From the NCBI GenBank assembly GCA_047518005.1, contig JAKZRT010000148.1, positions 1 to 17,672 on the forward strand: a stretch of DNA of 17,672 nucleotides, read 5' to 3'. This stretch comes from JAKZRT01 sp047518005. Lineage in GTDB: Bacteria > Pseudomonadota > Alphaproteobacteria > Rhodobacterales > Rhodobacteraceae. Below are positions 5,634-13,950 of the stretch, piece after piece; positions within the stretch are counted from its first letter, which is position 1; each line of letters opens with the position of its first letter. The position numbers were made by a program, and so were the translations under genes. The notes under the pieces are model-generated. The model searched no databases. It was not told the DNA's origin and worked only from the letters and a program-made list of their open reading frames with translations.

Positions 5634-8078
5634 ATGGCAGAATTTCCCAACACGGCACGGGTTGTCATCATCGGCGGCGGCGCTGTCGGCACGTCGTCGC
5701 TTTACCATCTGGCCAAGGCCGGGTGGACCGATTGCGTGCTTTTGGAAAAGAACGAGTTGACCGCCGGGTCAACCTGGCACGCGGCCGGAAACGCTCCGAC
5801 GTTTTCGACCAGCTGGTCGCTCATGAACCTGCAGCGCTATTCGGCCGAGCTTTACCGGGATCTGGGCGATGCGGTCGATTATCCGGTGAACTACCACGTC
5901 ACCGGGTCGATCCGGCTGGCGCATTCGCGCGAGCGGATGCAGGAGTTCCAGCGCGCCCGCGGCATGGGGCTTTACCAGGGGATGAACCTTGAAATTCTCA
6001 GCCCCAATGAAATCACCGCGAAATACCCGTTTTTGGAAACCCACGACCTTGCCGGTGCGCTGTATGACCCCGCCGACGGCGATATTGACCCCGCACAACT
6101 GACCCAGGCCCTGGCCAAGGGCGCGCGCGACATGGGGGCACGTATTCTGCGCCACACGCCGGCATCCGGGGTCAGCCGCGAAAACGGCGAATGGATCGTG
6201 CATACCGAAAAGGGCGATATTGCTTGCGACTTCGTGGTCAACGCCGCGGGGTACTACGCGCAGCGGGTCGGCGAATGGTTCAAACCTTACGGCGGGCGCA
6301 CCGTTCCGATGATGGTGATGAGCCATCAGTATATTCTGTTTGAAGAACACGAAAAGGTGCGCGATCTGTCGGCCCAAACAGGCCGCAAGCTGCCGCTGCT
6401 TCGCGATGTCGACACATCGTATTATCTGCGGCAGGAAAAAAACGGCTTTAACCTGGGGCCCTACGAACGCGGTTGCCGCGCCCACTGGGCGATGCCCGAC
6501 GACCCGATGCCCGACGACTTTTCGTTCCAGCTTTATCCCGACGATCTGGACCGGCTGGAGGTCTACATCGAAGACGCCATGGCGCGGGTGCCGATATTGG
6601 CCGAGGCCGGGGTTTCCAAGGTCATCAACGGGCCGATCCCCTATACGCCCGACGGCAATGCGCTGATCGGGCCGATGCCGGGGGTTCCGAATGCGTTCGA
6701 GGCTTGCGTTTTCACATTCGGCATCGCCCAGGCCGGTGGTGCGGGCAAGGTGCTGGCCGAATGGGTGACCGCAGGCGAGACCGAATGGGACATGTGGTCG
6801 TGCGACCCGCGCCGGTACACCGATTACACCGATCACGACTATTGCGTGGCCAAGGGTAAAGAGATTTACGGCCACGAATACGCGATGCATTTTCCCTGGC
6901 ACCGCTGGCCCGCCGGGGCGGACAAAAAACTTTCGGCGGTGCACGGCAAGGTGGTCGGTCTTGGCGGCCAGATGGGGGACTATAACGGCTGGGAACGGGC
7001 CAATTGGTTTGCCGGGCCGGGCGACGATACGTCAGAGGAGGCGACCCAGACCTGGGACCGCGCCGGCCCGTGGGAGCCGCGCATCCGCGAAGAATGCGAA
7101 GCCGTGCGCGACGGCGTCGGGGTGCTGGACCTGCCCGGTTTTTCGCGGTTCAACCTTTGGGGCGAAGGGTCGGCCGAATGGCTGCGCGGGATGATCACCG
7201 GCGGATTGCCCAAGGCGGGCCGGATGAATCTCGGCTATTTTTCCGACAGCCGGGGCCGCATCCTGACCGAGATGAGCGTCATGCGCCACGATGACGACCA
7301 TTTTACGCTGATCACCGCCGGGGCCGCGCAGTGGCACGATCTGGAGCTTTTGCGCAAGGCCTTGCCCGAAGGGTTGGAGCTGAACGATCACACCCGCGAG
7401 TTTGCGACGATGATCGTGACCGGCCCAAAGTCGCGCGACCTGATGGCCGAAGTTTCGGACGCCGATCTGACCCTGCGGTGGCTCAGTCTTCAGGCCGCCA
7501 ATGTGCGCGGACGGCCTGCCGCGCTGGCGCGGGTGTCCTATGCCGGAGAGCTGGGGTGGGAAATTCATTGCGCGAACGAATATCACGCAGCCATCTACGG
7601 CGCGCTGATCGACGGCGGGGCCAAGCCTTTCGGCATGTGGGCGCTGAACAGCTTGCGTCTGGAAAAAGGCTATCGCGCCTGGAAGGGCGACCTCAGCACC
7701 GATTATTCGGTTTTGGAGGGCGGGCTGGACCGGTTCGTCAAGCTGGATAAACCGCAGGATTTTCCCGGCAAGGCGGCGATCATGAACGAACGCCAGCAGG
7801 GCGTGAAAAAGCGTTTTGTCACGCTTCTGGTCGATGCGGGCGCGGCGGATGCGCCTTATATGTCAACGCTTTGGGCCGGTGGCGAGGTTGTGGGCGAGAC
7901 CACATCGGGTGGCTGGGGATACCGGGTGAATGCCTCAATCGCGCTTGGCATGCTGCGCACCGATCTGACCCAGCCGGGGACCGAGATCGAGGTCGAAATA
8001 TACGGCGAACGCCGCCGCGCGGTGGTGCAGGAAGACCGGCCCTTGTGGGACCCGGAAAACGCAAGGTTGCGGGCATGA
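5634..8078 (+). CDS. Dimethylglycine/sarcosine dehydrogenase-like FAD + GcvT fusion, paralog 1
   Basis: The 814-residue protein has the full family architecture. An N-terminal FAD oxidoreductase (DAO) domain carries GGGAVG at 14-19. His49 in STWHAAG is the position of covalent FAD attachment in dimethylglycine and sarcosine dehydrogenases. A central FAO_M region follows to about 430. From NGWERANWF (about 451) a GcvT/aminomethyltransferase domain begins, with GELGWEIH near 637, and a GcvT C-terminal barrel follows to the end. The family oxidises an N-methyl group to the imine and passes the carbon to tetrahydrofolate as 5,10-methylene-THF, or releases it as formaldehyde. The region after the FAD histidine (NAPTFSTSW) differs from paralog 2 (LIAQLRATAN), suggesting another substrate. 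It ends in an ATGA overlap with the membrane-SRPBCC gene. Which N-methyl amine it uses is unknown. Confidence 0.88.
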   Translation: MAEFPNTARVVIIGGGAVGTSSLYHLAKAGWTDCVLLEKNELTAGSTWHAAGNAPTFSTSWSLMNLQRYSAELYRDLGDAVDYPVNYHVTGSIRLAHSRERMQEFQRARGMGLYQGMNLEILSPNEITAKYPFLETHDLAGALYDPADGDIDPAQLTQALAKGARDMGARILRHTPASGVSRENGEWIVHTEKGDIACDFVVNAAGYYAQRVGEWFKPYGGRTVPMMVMSHQYILFEEHEKVRDLSAQTGRKLPLLRDVDTSYYLRQEKNGFNLGPYERGCRAHWAMPDDPMPDDFSFQLYPDDLDRLEVYIEDAMARVPILAEAGVSKVINGPIPYTPDGNALIGPMPGVPNAFEACVFTFGIAQAGGAGKVLAEWVTAGETEWDMWSCDPRRYTDYTDHDYCVAKGKEIYGHEYAMHFPWHRWPAGADKKLSAVHGKVVGLGGQMGDYNGWERANWFAGPGDDTSEEATQTWDRAGPWEPRIREECEAVRDGVGVLDLPGFSRFNLWGEGSAEWLRGMITGGLPKAGRMNLGYFSDSRGRILTEMSVMRHDDDHFTLITAGAAQWHDLELLRKALPEGLELNDHTREFATMIVTGPKSRDLMAEVSDADLTLRWLSLQAANVRGRPAALARVSYAGELGWEIHCANEYHAAIYGALIDGGAKPFGMWALNSLRLEKGYRAWKGDLSTDYSVLEGGLDRFVKLDKPQDFPGKAAIMNERQQGVKKRFVTLLVDAGAADAPYMSTLWAGGEVVGETTSGGWGYRVNASIALGMLRTDLTQPGTEIEVEIYGERRRAVVQEDRPLWDPENARLRA

Positions 8079-9019
8079 CCTTTACCTGGCCCGAATTTCT
8101 AAAACGCTCGGGGTTGTTTTGCCTGTTCTCTGCGCTTGTCTATTTCCCGGTCTTTCAAGCATTTTGGTGGCGCGATGCAGTGGGTGCTTTCTATTTTGGC
8201 TTGCCCGTTTTCGGGCTGGCGCAAGGGGTGCTGGCCTATCGAATATTGGGGCCGGTTTTGCGACTTGTCTGGTGGCGCGTTTTTGTGGTTGCCGTTGTCC
8301 TCACGCCCGCAACCGGATTGGTTTTTGCATATGTCGGCCTGGAAAGCGGGGCTTGCCTGTTCATGGGGATGCCATTGATCGCACCGGCGCAATTGGCGGG
8401 GATTTTTCTGGCGAGATGGCGTGGCCGAAACTCGGGGCAGTTGAACGCAAGCCTTTTAGTACTGGTTCTGTTGGCGCCCCAGGTGGACATGGCGATGCCG
8501 TACCCCAAGCGCGAACAAATTGTACGCACCGAGGTCAGAATTGACGCGACACCTGCCGTCGTTTGGCAGAACACGCTAACGATACCTGAAATTGGTCCGG
8601 ACGAGCGGGTCTGGACCTTTAGCCACAATATCATGGGTGTCCCGCAGCCGGTGAGCGCCGAGTTCCGCGCGGGCACGCGGTACCTGCGTTGGACAGAAGG
8701 CGTGAGTCTGCACGAAATCGTCACCGTGCTTGAACCCGCGCGACGCATTGCGTGGGAATTTGACTTTCAAGATCAGGCGGCGTTGCGCGCGGTAGACCCG
8801 CATATTTCACCGAACAGTCAGTTTACGCGGTTTCGTCAGGGCGAATACTTGCTCGAACCGCTTGCGGACGGCGGTACGCTTTTGGTGCTTCAAACCACGT
8901 TAGATATCGCGACCCCACTGAACATATATTTTGGCGCATGGGCCGAACGCATTTTGCAAGATTTTCACAAGTCGGTTCTGCGCGTGATTCAGACCAGGTC
9001 GGAGGCTGAAACATTATGA
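8075..9019 (+). CDS. Membrane protein with C-terminal SRPBCC (START/polyketide-cyclase-like) domain
   Basis: The 314-residue protein has an N-terminal half with about five hydrophobic segments (roughly 12-30, 36-56, 66-88, 94-113, 124-140). The C-terminal part (about 148-308) looks like an SRPBCC ligand-binding fold: VRTEVRIDATPAVVWQNTL is the typical first strand and helix, followed by beta strands (GTRYLRWTEGVSLHEIVTVL, RIAWEFDF, GEYLLEPLADGGTLLVLQTT) and a long C-terminal helix (AWAERILQDFHKSVLRVIQ). SRPBCC domains hold hydrophobic ligands or act on them. The protein would tether this pocket to the inner membrane. The start at 8075 (ATGA overlap with the flavoprotein) is chosen over upstream open sequence. 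Its role in an amine-demethylation operon is unexplained. The domain calls come from pattern recognition, not from a profile search. Confidence 0.7.
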   Translation: MTFTWPEFLKRSGLFCLFSALVYFPVFQAFWWRDAVGAFYFGLPVFGLAQGVLAYRILGPVLRLVWWRVFVVAVVLTPATGLVFAYVGLESGACLFMGMPLIAPAQLAGIFLARWRGRNSGQLNASLLVLVLLAPQVDMAMPYPKREQIVRTEVRIDATPAVVWQNTLTIPEIGPDERVWTFSHNIMGVPQPVSAEFRAGTRYLRWTEGVSLHEIVTVLEPARRIAWEFDFQDQAALRAVDPHISPNSQFTRFRQGEYLLEPLADGGTLLVLQTTLDIATPLNIYFGAWAERILQDFHKSVLRVIQTRSEAETL

Positions 9020-10083
9020 GCGCAAGGATTCCCCAAACGATGTCTGGCGTTCAGTTGACCGGCCACGGCGGGCCGGAAAAGTTGGTCTGGAACGACGCCA
9101 TCCCGGTGCCACAGCCGGGTCCAGGCGAGGTGCTGGTTCGGGTTGCGGCTGCGGGGGTCAATAATACGGATATCAACACGCGGATCGGCTGGTATTCCTC
9201 GGACGTGACCGGCGCAACCGACCAGGTCCAGGACGACGCGGATATCGAGACCGGAGGTTGGGGCGGTGCATTGGATTTCCCGCGCATTCAGGGCGGTGAT
9301 ATATGCGGGTACGTGGTTGCCAATGGCCAGGGCACAGATCGCTTTGCCCTGAATTCACGCGTCACCTGCCCGATCAATCTGCCAAGACCAACCGTTGACA
9401 ACCCGGTTGGCTGTTTCGTGCTGGGCTCAGAAGTTGACGGCGCTTTCGCCGAATTTTGTGTGGTCGATGCTGGCGACCTGTTTGATGTCAGCGCGTCGCC
9501 GCTGTCGGACATCGAAATCGGTGCCATGCCCTGCGCGCACGGCACCGCCTGGAATATGGTGACGCGGGCCGGGGTCAAGGCGGGCGAGAATGTGTTGATC
9601 AGCGGTGCCTCGGGCGGCGTCGGGATCGCGGCGGTTGCCCTGGCCAGCCATCTGGGTGCCCGGGTGACCGCGCAGTGCAGTCAACCCAAAGCTGACGCCG
9701 TGCGCGCGGCCGGAGCGTCGCACGTGATCGACCGGGGTGCGGTGCCGGAACCGCGCGCATTCGACGCCTGGATCGACATCGTGGGTGGCCCTGGGTGGCC
9801 CGCCGGATTGTTGGCGCTGAAACCCGGTGGCCGGCTGGCGATTTCGGGCGCGATTGCTGGTCCGATCGTCGCTGCCGACCTGCGCGACATATATCTGCGC
9901 GACATCACGATTTACGGTGCAACTTTCCAAAGCCTGGACACCTTTGCTGGTCTGGTTGACTTGATTAACCAAGGGGCAATTCGCCCCTTGGTGTCAAAGA
10001 CATATCCGTTGAAGGACATCGCCCGCGCCCAGCAGGATTTCGCCTCGAAACATTATCCCGGAAAGCTGGTGCTGATCCCATGA
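9016..10083 (+). CDS. Zinc-free medium-chain dehydrogenase/reductase (quinone-oxidoreductase type)
   Basis: The 355-residue MDR protein has a GroES-like N-terminal domain (EVLVRVAAAGVNNTDIN), a Rossmann domain with the nucleotide-binding GASGGVG at 197-203, and the usual end (DIARAQQDFASKHYPGKLVLIP). Neither the catalytic zinc ligand set nor the four-cysteine structural zinc loop of alcohol dehydrogenases is seen, so it is closer to NADPH quinone or enoyl reductases. An insertion at about 59-90 (WYSSDVTG to GALDFPRIQGGD) follows the NTDIN motif, as in some Rhodobacteraceae homologues. The start ATG at 9016 overlaps the previous stop, and the last codon overlaps the methyltransferase start. 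It probably reduces or oxidises a small carbonyl compound of the pathway; the substrate is unknown. Confidence 0.85.
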   Translation: MSARIPQTMSGVQLTGHGGPEKLVWNDAIPVPQPGPGEVLVRVAAAGVNNTDINTRIGWYSSDVTGATDQVQDDADIETGGWGGALDFPRIQGGDICGYVVANGQGTDRFALNSRVTCPINLPRPTVDNPVGCFVLGSEVDGAFAEFCVVDAGDLFDVSASPLSDIEIGAMPCAHGTAWNMVTRAGVKAGENVLISGASGGVGIAAVALASHLGARVTAQCSQPKADAVRAAGASHVIDRGAVPEPRAFDAWIDIVGGPGWPAGLLALKPGGRLAISGAIAGPIVAADLRDIYLRDITIYGATFQSLDTFAGLVDLINQGAIRPLVSKTYPLKDIARAQQDFASKHYPGKLVLIP

Positions 10084-10967
10084 GCGGCAATGTTACCCTT
10101 CTCGACGGCGGTATGGGCCAGGAACTGATCGCGCGGTCGGGCCATCAGCCGAGCGGGCTTTGGGCGACCGAAATGATGATGAAATTTCCCGGCCTGGTGC
10201 GCGAGGTTCACACCGCCTATTTCGCCGCCGGGGCGCAGATAGCGACCACCAACACCTATGCCATCCACCGCGACCGGATGGAGCATTTCGGCTTGCCCGA
10301 GAAGTTCGAGGACCTGCATGCGCTGGCGCTGGCCGAGGCGGTTGCCGCGCGCAACGGTCATGGCTCGGGGCGCGTGGCCGGGTCACTGGGGCCATTGGGG
10401 TGGTCATACCGGCCCGACATGGCGCCGCCTGGCGCCGAAGCGGCGCGGCTTTACGCCGAGATCGTGGCCCTGCACGACCGCCACGTCGATATTTTTATCC
10501 TCGAGACGATGAGCGGGGTTGATCAGGCGCGGGGGGCATTGATGGGGTGCGCCGAGACCGACAAACCGGTCTGGCTGTCGCTGAGCGTCGATGATTTTGA
10601 CGGCACCCGCCTGCGGTCGGGTGAGGCACTGGAAGACGCGCTTTCGCTGGTTGATGACTTCCCGGTCGCAGCCCTTCTGGTCAATTGCTCGCGCCCCGAA
10701 GCGGTCAGTCAGGCCATGCCGATCATCGCCCGTGCCGGGGTGCCATTTGGCGGCTATGCCAACGGGTTCACATCGATCACGGCTGCGTTTCGCGAGACGG
10801 CGGCCCAGACCGACCACTTGACCGCGCGCAAGGACCTGGGCCCGGCGGCCTATGCCAAATTCGTCGATGCCTGGATCGACGCGGGCGCCAGCATCGTCGG
10901 CGGCTGCTGCGAAACCGGGCCCGCCCATATCGCCGAAATTGCCCGAAGGCTTGGAGCCCGATCATGA
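10080..10967 (+). CDS. Homocysteine S-methyltransferase family (betaine-homocysteine methyltransferase-like)
   Basis: The 295-residue single-domain TIM barrel has the family opening (LLDGGMGQELI), the ATTNTYAI motif near 56-62, and the zinc-binding cysteines Cys203 (LLVNCSRPE) and Cys276-Cys277 (GGCCETGPAHI). The zinc activates homocysteine, which takes a methyl group to give methionine. Donors in this family include glycine betaine, S-methylmethionine and dimethylsulfoniopropionate-type sulfonium compounds. Placement between two dimethylglycine/sarcosine dehydrogenase-like genes favours betaine, since betaine methyl transfer yields dimethylglycine, their expected substrate. That is inference from context. 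ATGA overlaps join it to both neighbours. Length is close to MmuM-type enzymes and much shorter than mammalian BHMT. Confidence 0.88.
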   Translation: MSGNVTLLDGGMGQELIARSGHQPSGLWATEMMMKFPGLVREVHTAYFAAGAQIATTNTYAIHRDRMEHFGLPEKFEDLHALALAEAVAARNGHGSGRVAGSLGPLGWSYRPDMAPPGAEAARLYAEIVALHDRHVDIFILETMSGVDQARGALMGCAETDKPVWLSLSVDDFDGTRLRSGEALEDALSLVDDFPVAALLVNCSRPEAVSQAMPIIARAGVPFGGYANGFTSITAAFRETAAQTDHLTARKDLGPAAYAKFVDAWIDAGASIVGGCCETGPAHIAEIARRLGARS

Positions 10968-11422
10968 AAATCCCTGCATCCGTGCAAGACCTGATCGCCA
11001 AGTTCTCGCTTGGCTTCGTGGCCACCGTTAGCCCCGGGGGGCGCCCTTGTGTGTCACCCAAGGGCACGTTTCTGGTGCTGGATGATGAAACCATTGCATT
11101 CGGGGAAATCCGGTCGCCCGGCACCATCTCCAATTTGACCCATTCGCCCGAGCTGGAAGTCAATTTCATCGACGTCTTCAAGCGCAAGGGTGCGCGGCTG
11201 CGGGGGCAGGCGGTCATGCTGCGGCGCGGGTCGCGGGAATTTGGCGCGCTGCTGCCGCGCTATCACGCGGTCTGGGGCGATCTGGCCGACCGGATAAACA
11301 TCATCGTCAAAGTGCCGATTGACGATGTCAAGGCGGTCACCACGCCGCCCTATGATGATGGCGCCACCGAGGACGACATGATCGCGCTTTACAAGACGAA
11401 ATTTGCGGAGATTTACCCATGA
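10964..11422 (+). CDS. Pyridoxamine 5'-phosphate oxidase-like FMN split-barrel protein
   Basis: The 152-residue protein is one compact domain with split-barrel features: a first helix and strand (VQDLIAKFSLGFVATVSPGGRP), CVSPKGTFLVLDDETIAFGE, then SPGTISNLTHSPELEVNFID and RLRGQAVML. These are the usual FMN-binding strands of the PNPOx-like superfamily. Members include PNP oxidases, general stress proteins and F420/FMN reductases, and many have no known reaction. A true PdxH would be longer with a distinct C-terminal motif, so this is not called pdxH. It overlaps both neighbours by ATGA. It could supply reduced flavin or act on a pathway intermediate, but nothing in the sequence decides this. 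Confidence 0.8.
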   Translation: MKIPASVQDLIAKFSLGFVATVSPGGRPCVSPKGTFLVLDDETIAFGEIRSPGTISNLTHSPELEVNFIDVFKRKGARLRGQAVMLRRGSREFGALLPRYHAVWGDLADRINIIVKVPIDDVKAVTTPPYDDGATEDDMIALYKTKFAEIYP

Positions 11423-13875
11423 GCCCGCCCACCAACCTGCCCACCCGGGCCCGCGCCCTGATCATCGGCGGCGGGGTGATCGGATGTTCGGTCGCCTATC
11501 ATCTGGCCAAACTGGGCTGGTCGGATGTCGTGCTTTTGGAGCGCAAGCGCCTGACCTGCGGCACCACCTGGCACGCGGCGGGGTTGATCGCGCAGCTGCG
11601 GGCGACGGCCAACATGACGCGGCTCGCCAAATACAGCCAAGAGCTTTACGGCAATCTGGAAGCCGAGACCGGCGTTGCGACCGGATTTCGTCAGGTTGGG
11701 TCGATCACCGTGGCGCTGACGCGCGAGCGGCGCGAAGAGATTTACCGGCAGGCCGCGATGGCGCGGGCCTTTGGCGTGGACGTCGAGGAAATATCGCCGC
11801 AGATTGTTCAGGAGAAATATCCGCACCTGAATATCGAGGGCGTCGCCGGGGCGGTGTTCGTCCCCAAAGACGGGCAGGGCGACCCGGCCAATATCGCTCT
11901 GGCGCTGGCCAAAGGCGCGCGCCAGGCCGGTGCGCGTGTTGTCGAAGGCGTGCGCGTCACTGGAATGACGCGGGTCGCGCGCCGCATCACCGGCGTCAAC
12001 TGGACCGATAGCAAGGGTGAGTCTGGCCATATGACCTGCGACATGATCGTCAATTGCGCCGGCATGTGGGGGCACGAGGTTGGCCGCATGTCGGGGGTCA
12101 ACGTGCCGCTGCACGCCTGCGAGCATTTCTATATCGTGACCGAGCCGATCGCGGGACTTTCAGCCCTTCCCGTACTGCGGGTTCCCGACGAATGCGCGTA
12201 TTATAAGGAAGATGCGGGCAAGATGTTGCTGGGCGCGTTCGAGCCGCAGTCCAAGCCCTGGGGGATGGGCGGCATTCCGCCCGATTTCGAGTTTGACCAG
12301 CTGCCCGAGGACTTCGACCATTTCGAGCCGATCCTGGAGGCCGCGGTCAACCGGATGCCGATGCTGGCAAGCGCAGGAATTCACACGTTTTTCAACGGGC
12401 CAGAAAGTTTTACGCCCGATGACGCCTATCACCTGGGTCTGGCCCCTGAGATGGACAATGTCTGGATCGCGGCCGGGTTCAATTCGATCGGCATCCAGTC
12501 GGCGGGCGGGGTCGGTATGGCGCTGAGCCAGTGGATGGACGCCGGCGAAAAACCCTTCGATCTGGGCGATGTCGATATCGCCCGGATGCAGCCCTTTCAG
12601 GGCAACAGGAGGTATCTGTTTGAGCGCTCGAAGGAAACCCTTGGCCTGCTTTACGCCGATCACTTCCCGTACCTGCAAAAGACCACAGCGCGCGGGGTTC
12701 GTCGCACGCCGTTTCACACCCACCTGGCAGCCGAGGGCGCGGTCTTCGGCGAAATCGCGGGGTGGGAGCGCGCCAACTGGTTTGCCCGCGACGGGCAAAA
12801 GCGGGAATATGAATATAGCTGGGGCCGCCAGAACTGGTTCGAAAACTGGGCCGAGGAACACCGCGCAGTGCGCGACAATGTCGGCATGTACGACATGTCG
12901 TCGTTCGGCAAGCTGAGCGTCGAGGGCCCGGATGCCGAGGCGTTTCTGAACCACGTCTGCGGGGCTGATATGTCAGTGCCCGTCGGCAAGATTGTTTATA
13001 CTCAGTTTCTGAATGCGCGCGCCGGGATCGAGGCCGATGTGACCGTCACTCGGGTTGCCGAGACCGCTTATCTGGTGGTTACCCCCGCCGCCACCCGGCC
13101 GGCCGACCAGACCTGGCTGCGGCGGCATCTGGGGGATTATCGCGCCGTGATAACCGATGTGACGCCGGGCGAGGGGGTTCTGGCGGTCATGGGGCCGAAG
13201 GCGCGCCAGCTTTTGCAAGCCGTTTCACCCGGCAATTTTTCCAACGACGCCAATCCCTTTGGCACGGCGGTCGAGATCGAACTTGGCATGGGGCTGGCGC
13301 GCGCGCACCGGGTGTCTTACGTGGGCGAGCTGGGGTGGGAGCTTTACGTGACCGCCGATATGGCCGGACACGCGTTCGAGACGCTTCGAGAGGCAGGTCA
13401 GGACTTTGGGCTAAGGCTGTGCGGTATGCACATGATGGACAGCTGCCGGATCGAAAAGGCGTTCCGCCACTTTGGCCATGACATCACCTGCGAGGATCAT
13501 GTGCTTGAAGCGGGGCTGGGGTTCGCGGTCAAGACCACCAAGCCGGATTTCATCGGGCGCGACGCGGTGTTGCGCAAGAAAGACCAGGGGCTGGCGCGGC
13601 GAATGGTCCAGTTTCGGCTGACCGATCCTGAACCAATGCTCTATCACAACGAACCGATTGTGCGCGATGGCGGGATTGTCGGTTATCTGAGTTCGGGCAG
13701 CTACGGTCACACACTGGGCGGTGCCATCGGCATGGGATATGTGCCCTGCAAGGGCGAAAGCGCCGACGTTTTGCTGGCCTCAGATTACGAAATCGACGTT
13801 GCCGGGGCGCGGTTTAAGGCCGAGGCATCGCTGCGTCCGATGTACGATCCGAAATCGGACCGCGTACGCGCCTGA
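11419..13875 (+). CDS. Dimethylglycine/sarcosine dehydrogenase-like FAD + GcvT fusion, paralog 2
   Basis: The 818-residue protein has the same architecture as paralog 1. The FAD dinucleotide-binding GGGVIG lies at 17-22, and His52 in GTTWHAAGLIAQLR is the expected covalent FAD site, in a context closer to classical sarcosine and dimethylglycine dehydrogenases than paralog 1. An FAO_M region follows, then a GcvT domain starting near GWERANWF (about 450) with YVGELGWELY near 635, and a GcvT C-terminal domain ending in RPMYDPKSDRVRA. Expected reaction: oxidative N-demethylation with transfer of the methyl carbon to tetrahydrofolate. It is the last gene of the operon, joined by ATGA to the split-barrel gene. 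With the methyltransferase and paralog 1, three successive demethylations of a trimethylammonium compound would be covered. Specificity of each paralog is unproven. Confidence 0.9.
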   Translation: MSPPTNLPTRARALIIGGGVIGCSVAYHLAKLGWSDVVLLERKRLTCGTTWHAAGLIAQLRATANMTRLAKYSQELYGNLEAETGVATGFRQVGSITVALTRERREEIYRQAAMARAFGVDVEEISPQIVQEKYPHLNIEGVAGAVFVPKDGQGDPANIALALAKGARQAGARVVEGVRVTGMTRVARRITGVNWTDSKGESGHMTCDMIVNCAGMWGHEVGRMSGVNVPLHACEHFYIVTEPIAGLSALPVLRVPDECAYYKEDAGKMLLGAFEPQSKPWGMGGIPPDFEFDQLPEDFDHFEPILEAAVNRMPMLASAGIHTFFNGPESFTPDDAYHLGLAPEMDNVWIAAGFNSIGIQSAGGVGMALSQWMDAGEKPFDLGDVDIARMQPFQGNRRYLFERSKETLGLLYADHFPYLQKTTARGVRRTPFHTHLAAEGAVFGEIAGWERANWFARDGQKREYEYSWGRQNWFENWAEEHRAVRDNVGMYDMSSFGKLSVEGPDAEAFLNHVCGADMSVPVGKIVYTQFLNARAGIEADVTVTRVAETAYLVVTPAATRPADQTWLRRHLGDYRAVITDVTPGEGVLAVMGPKARQLLQAVSPGNFSNDANPFGTAVEIELGMGLARAHRVSYVGELGWELYVTADMAGHAFETLREAGQDFGLRLCGMHMMDSCRIEKAFRHFGHDITCEDHVLEAGLGFAVKTTKPDFIGRDAVLRKKDQGLARRMVQFRLTDPEPMLYHNEPIVRDGGIVGYLSSGSYGHTLGGAIGMGYVPCKGESADVLLASDYEIDVAGARFKAEASLRPMYDPKSDRVRA

Positions 13876-13902
13876 ACAGGGCAAGATGGCGCTGCCCGCC
13901 TC

Positions 13903-13927
13903 TTGCCCCGGATCAGGTCCGGGGCAA
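13903..13927. terminator. Palindrome after the operon, possible terminator or dispersed repeat
   Basis: TTGCCCCGGA (13903-13912) pairs exactly with TCCGGGGCAA (13918-13927) around a 5-nt loop. It lies 28 bp after the last operon gene and 24 bp before the pseudouridine synthase gene. No T-run follows, so termination is uncertain. The core CCCCGGATCAGGTCCGGGG is the same as in the 130-bp repeats at 2180 and 2931, marking it as a family of dispersed palindromes. Confidence 0.55.
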
Positions 13928-13950
13928 TTCACCACCCGAAGGACTTGTGA

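Noticed and set aside
5769..6944. A 391-codon minus-strand frame opposite the first flavoprotein
   Set aside because: It is the shadow of a GC-rich coding strand, with no recognisable domain and a His/Arg/Val-biased composition. The plus-strand gene is unambiguous.
3151..13875. The operon as a complete choline-to-glycine betaine pathway
   Set aside because: No choline dehydrogenase, betaine aldehyde dehydrogenase or betaine importer is present. Only the demethylation part fits.
13903..13927. Strict rho-independent terminator call for the operon end
   Set aside because: The stem is strong but no T-run follows on either strand, and the same palindrome core occurs in dispersed repeats. I kept it only as a possible terminator.
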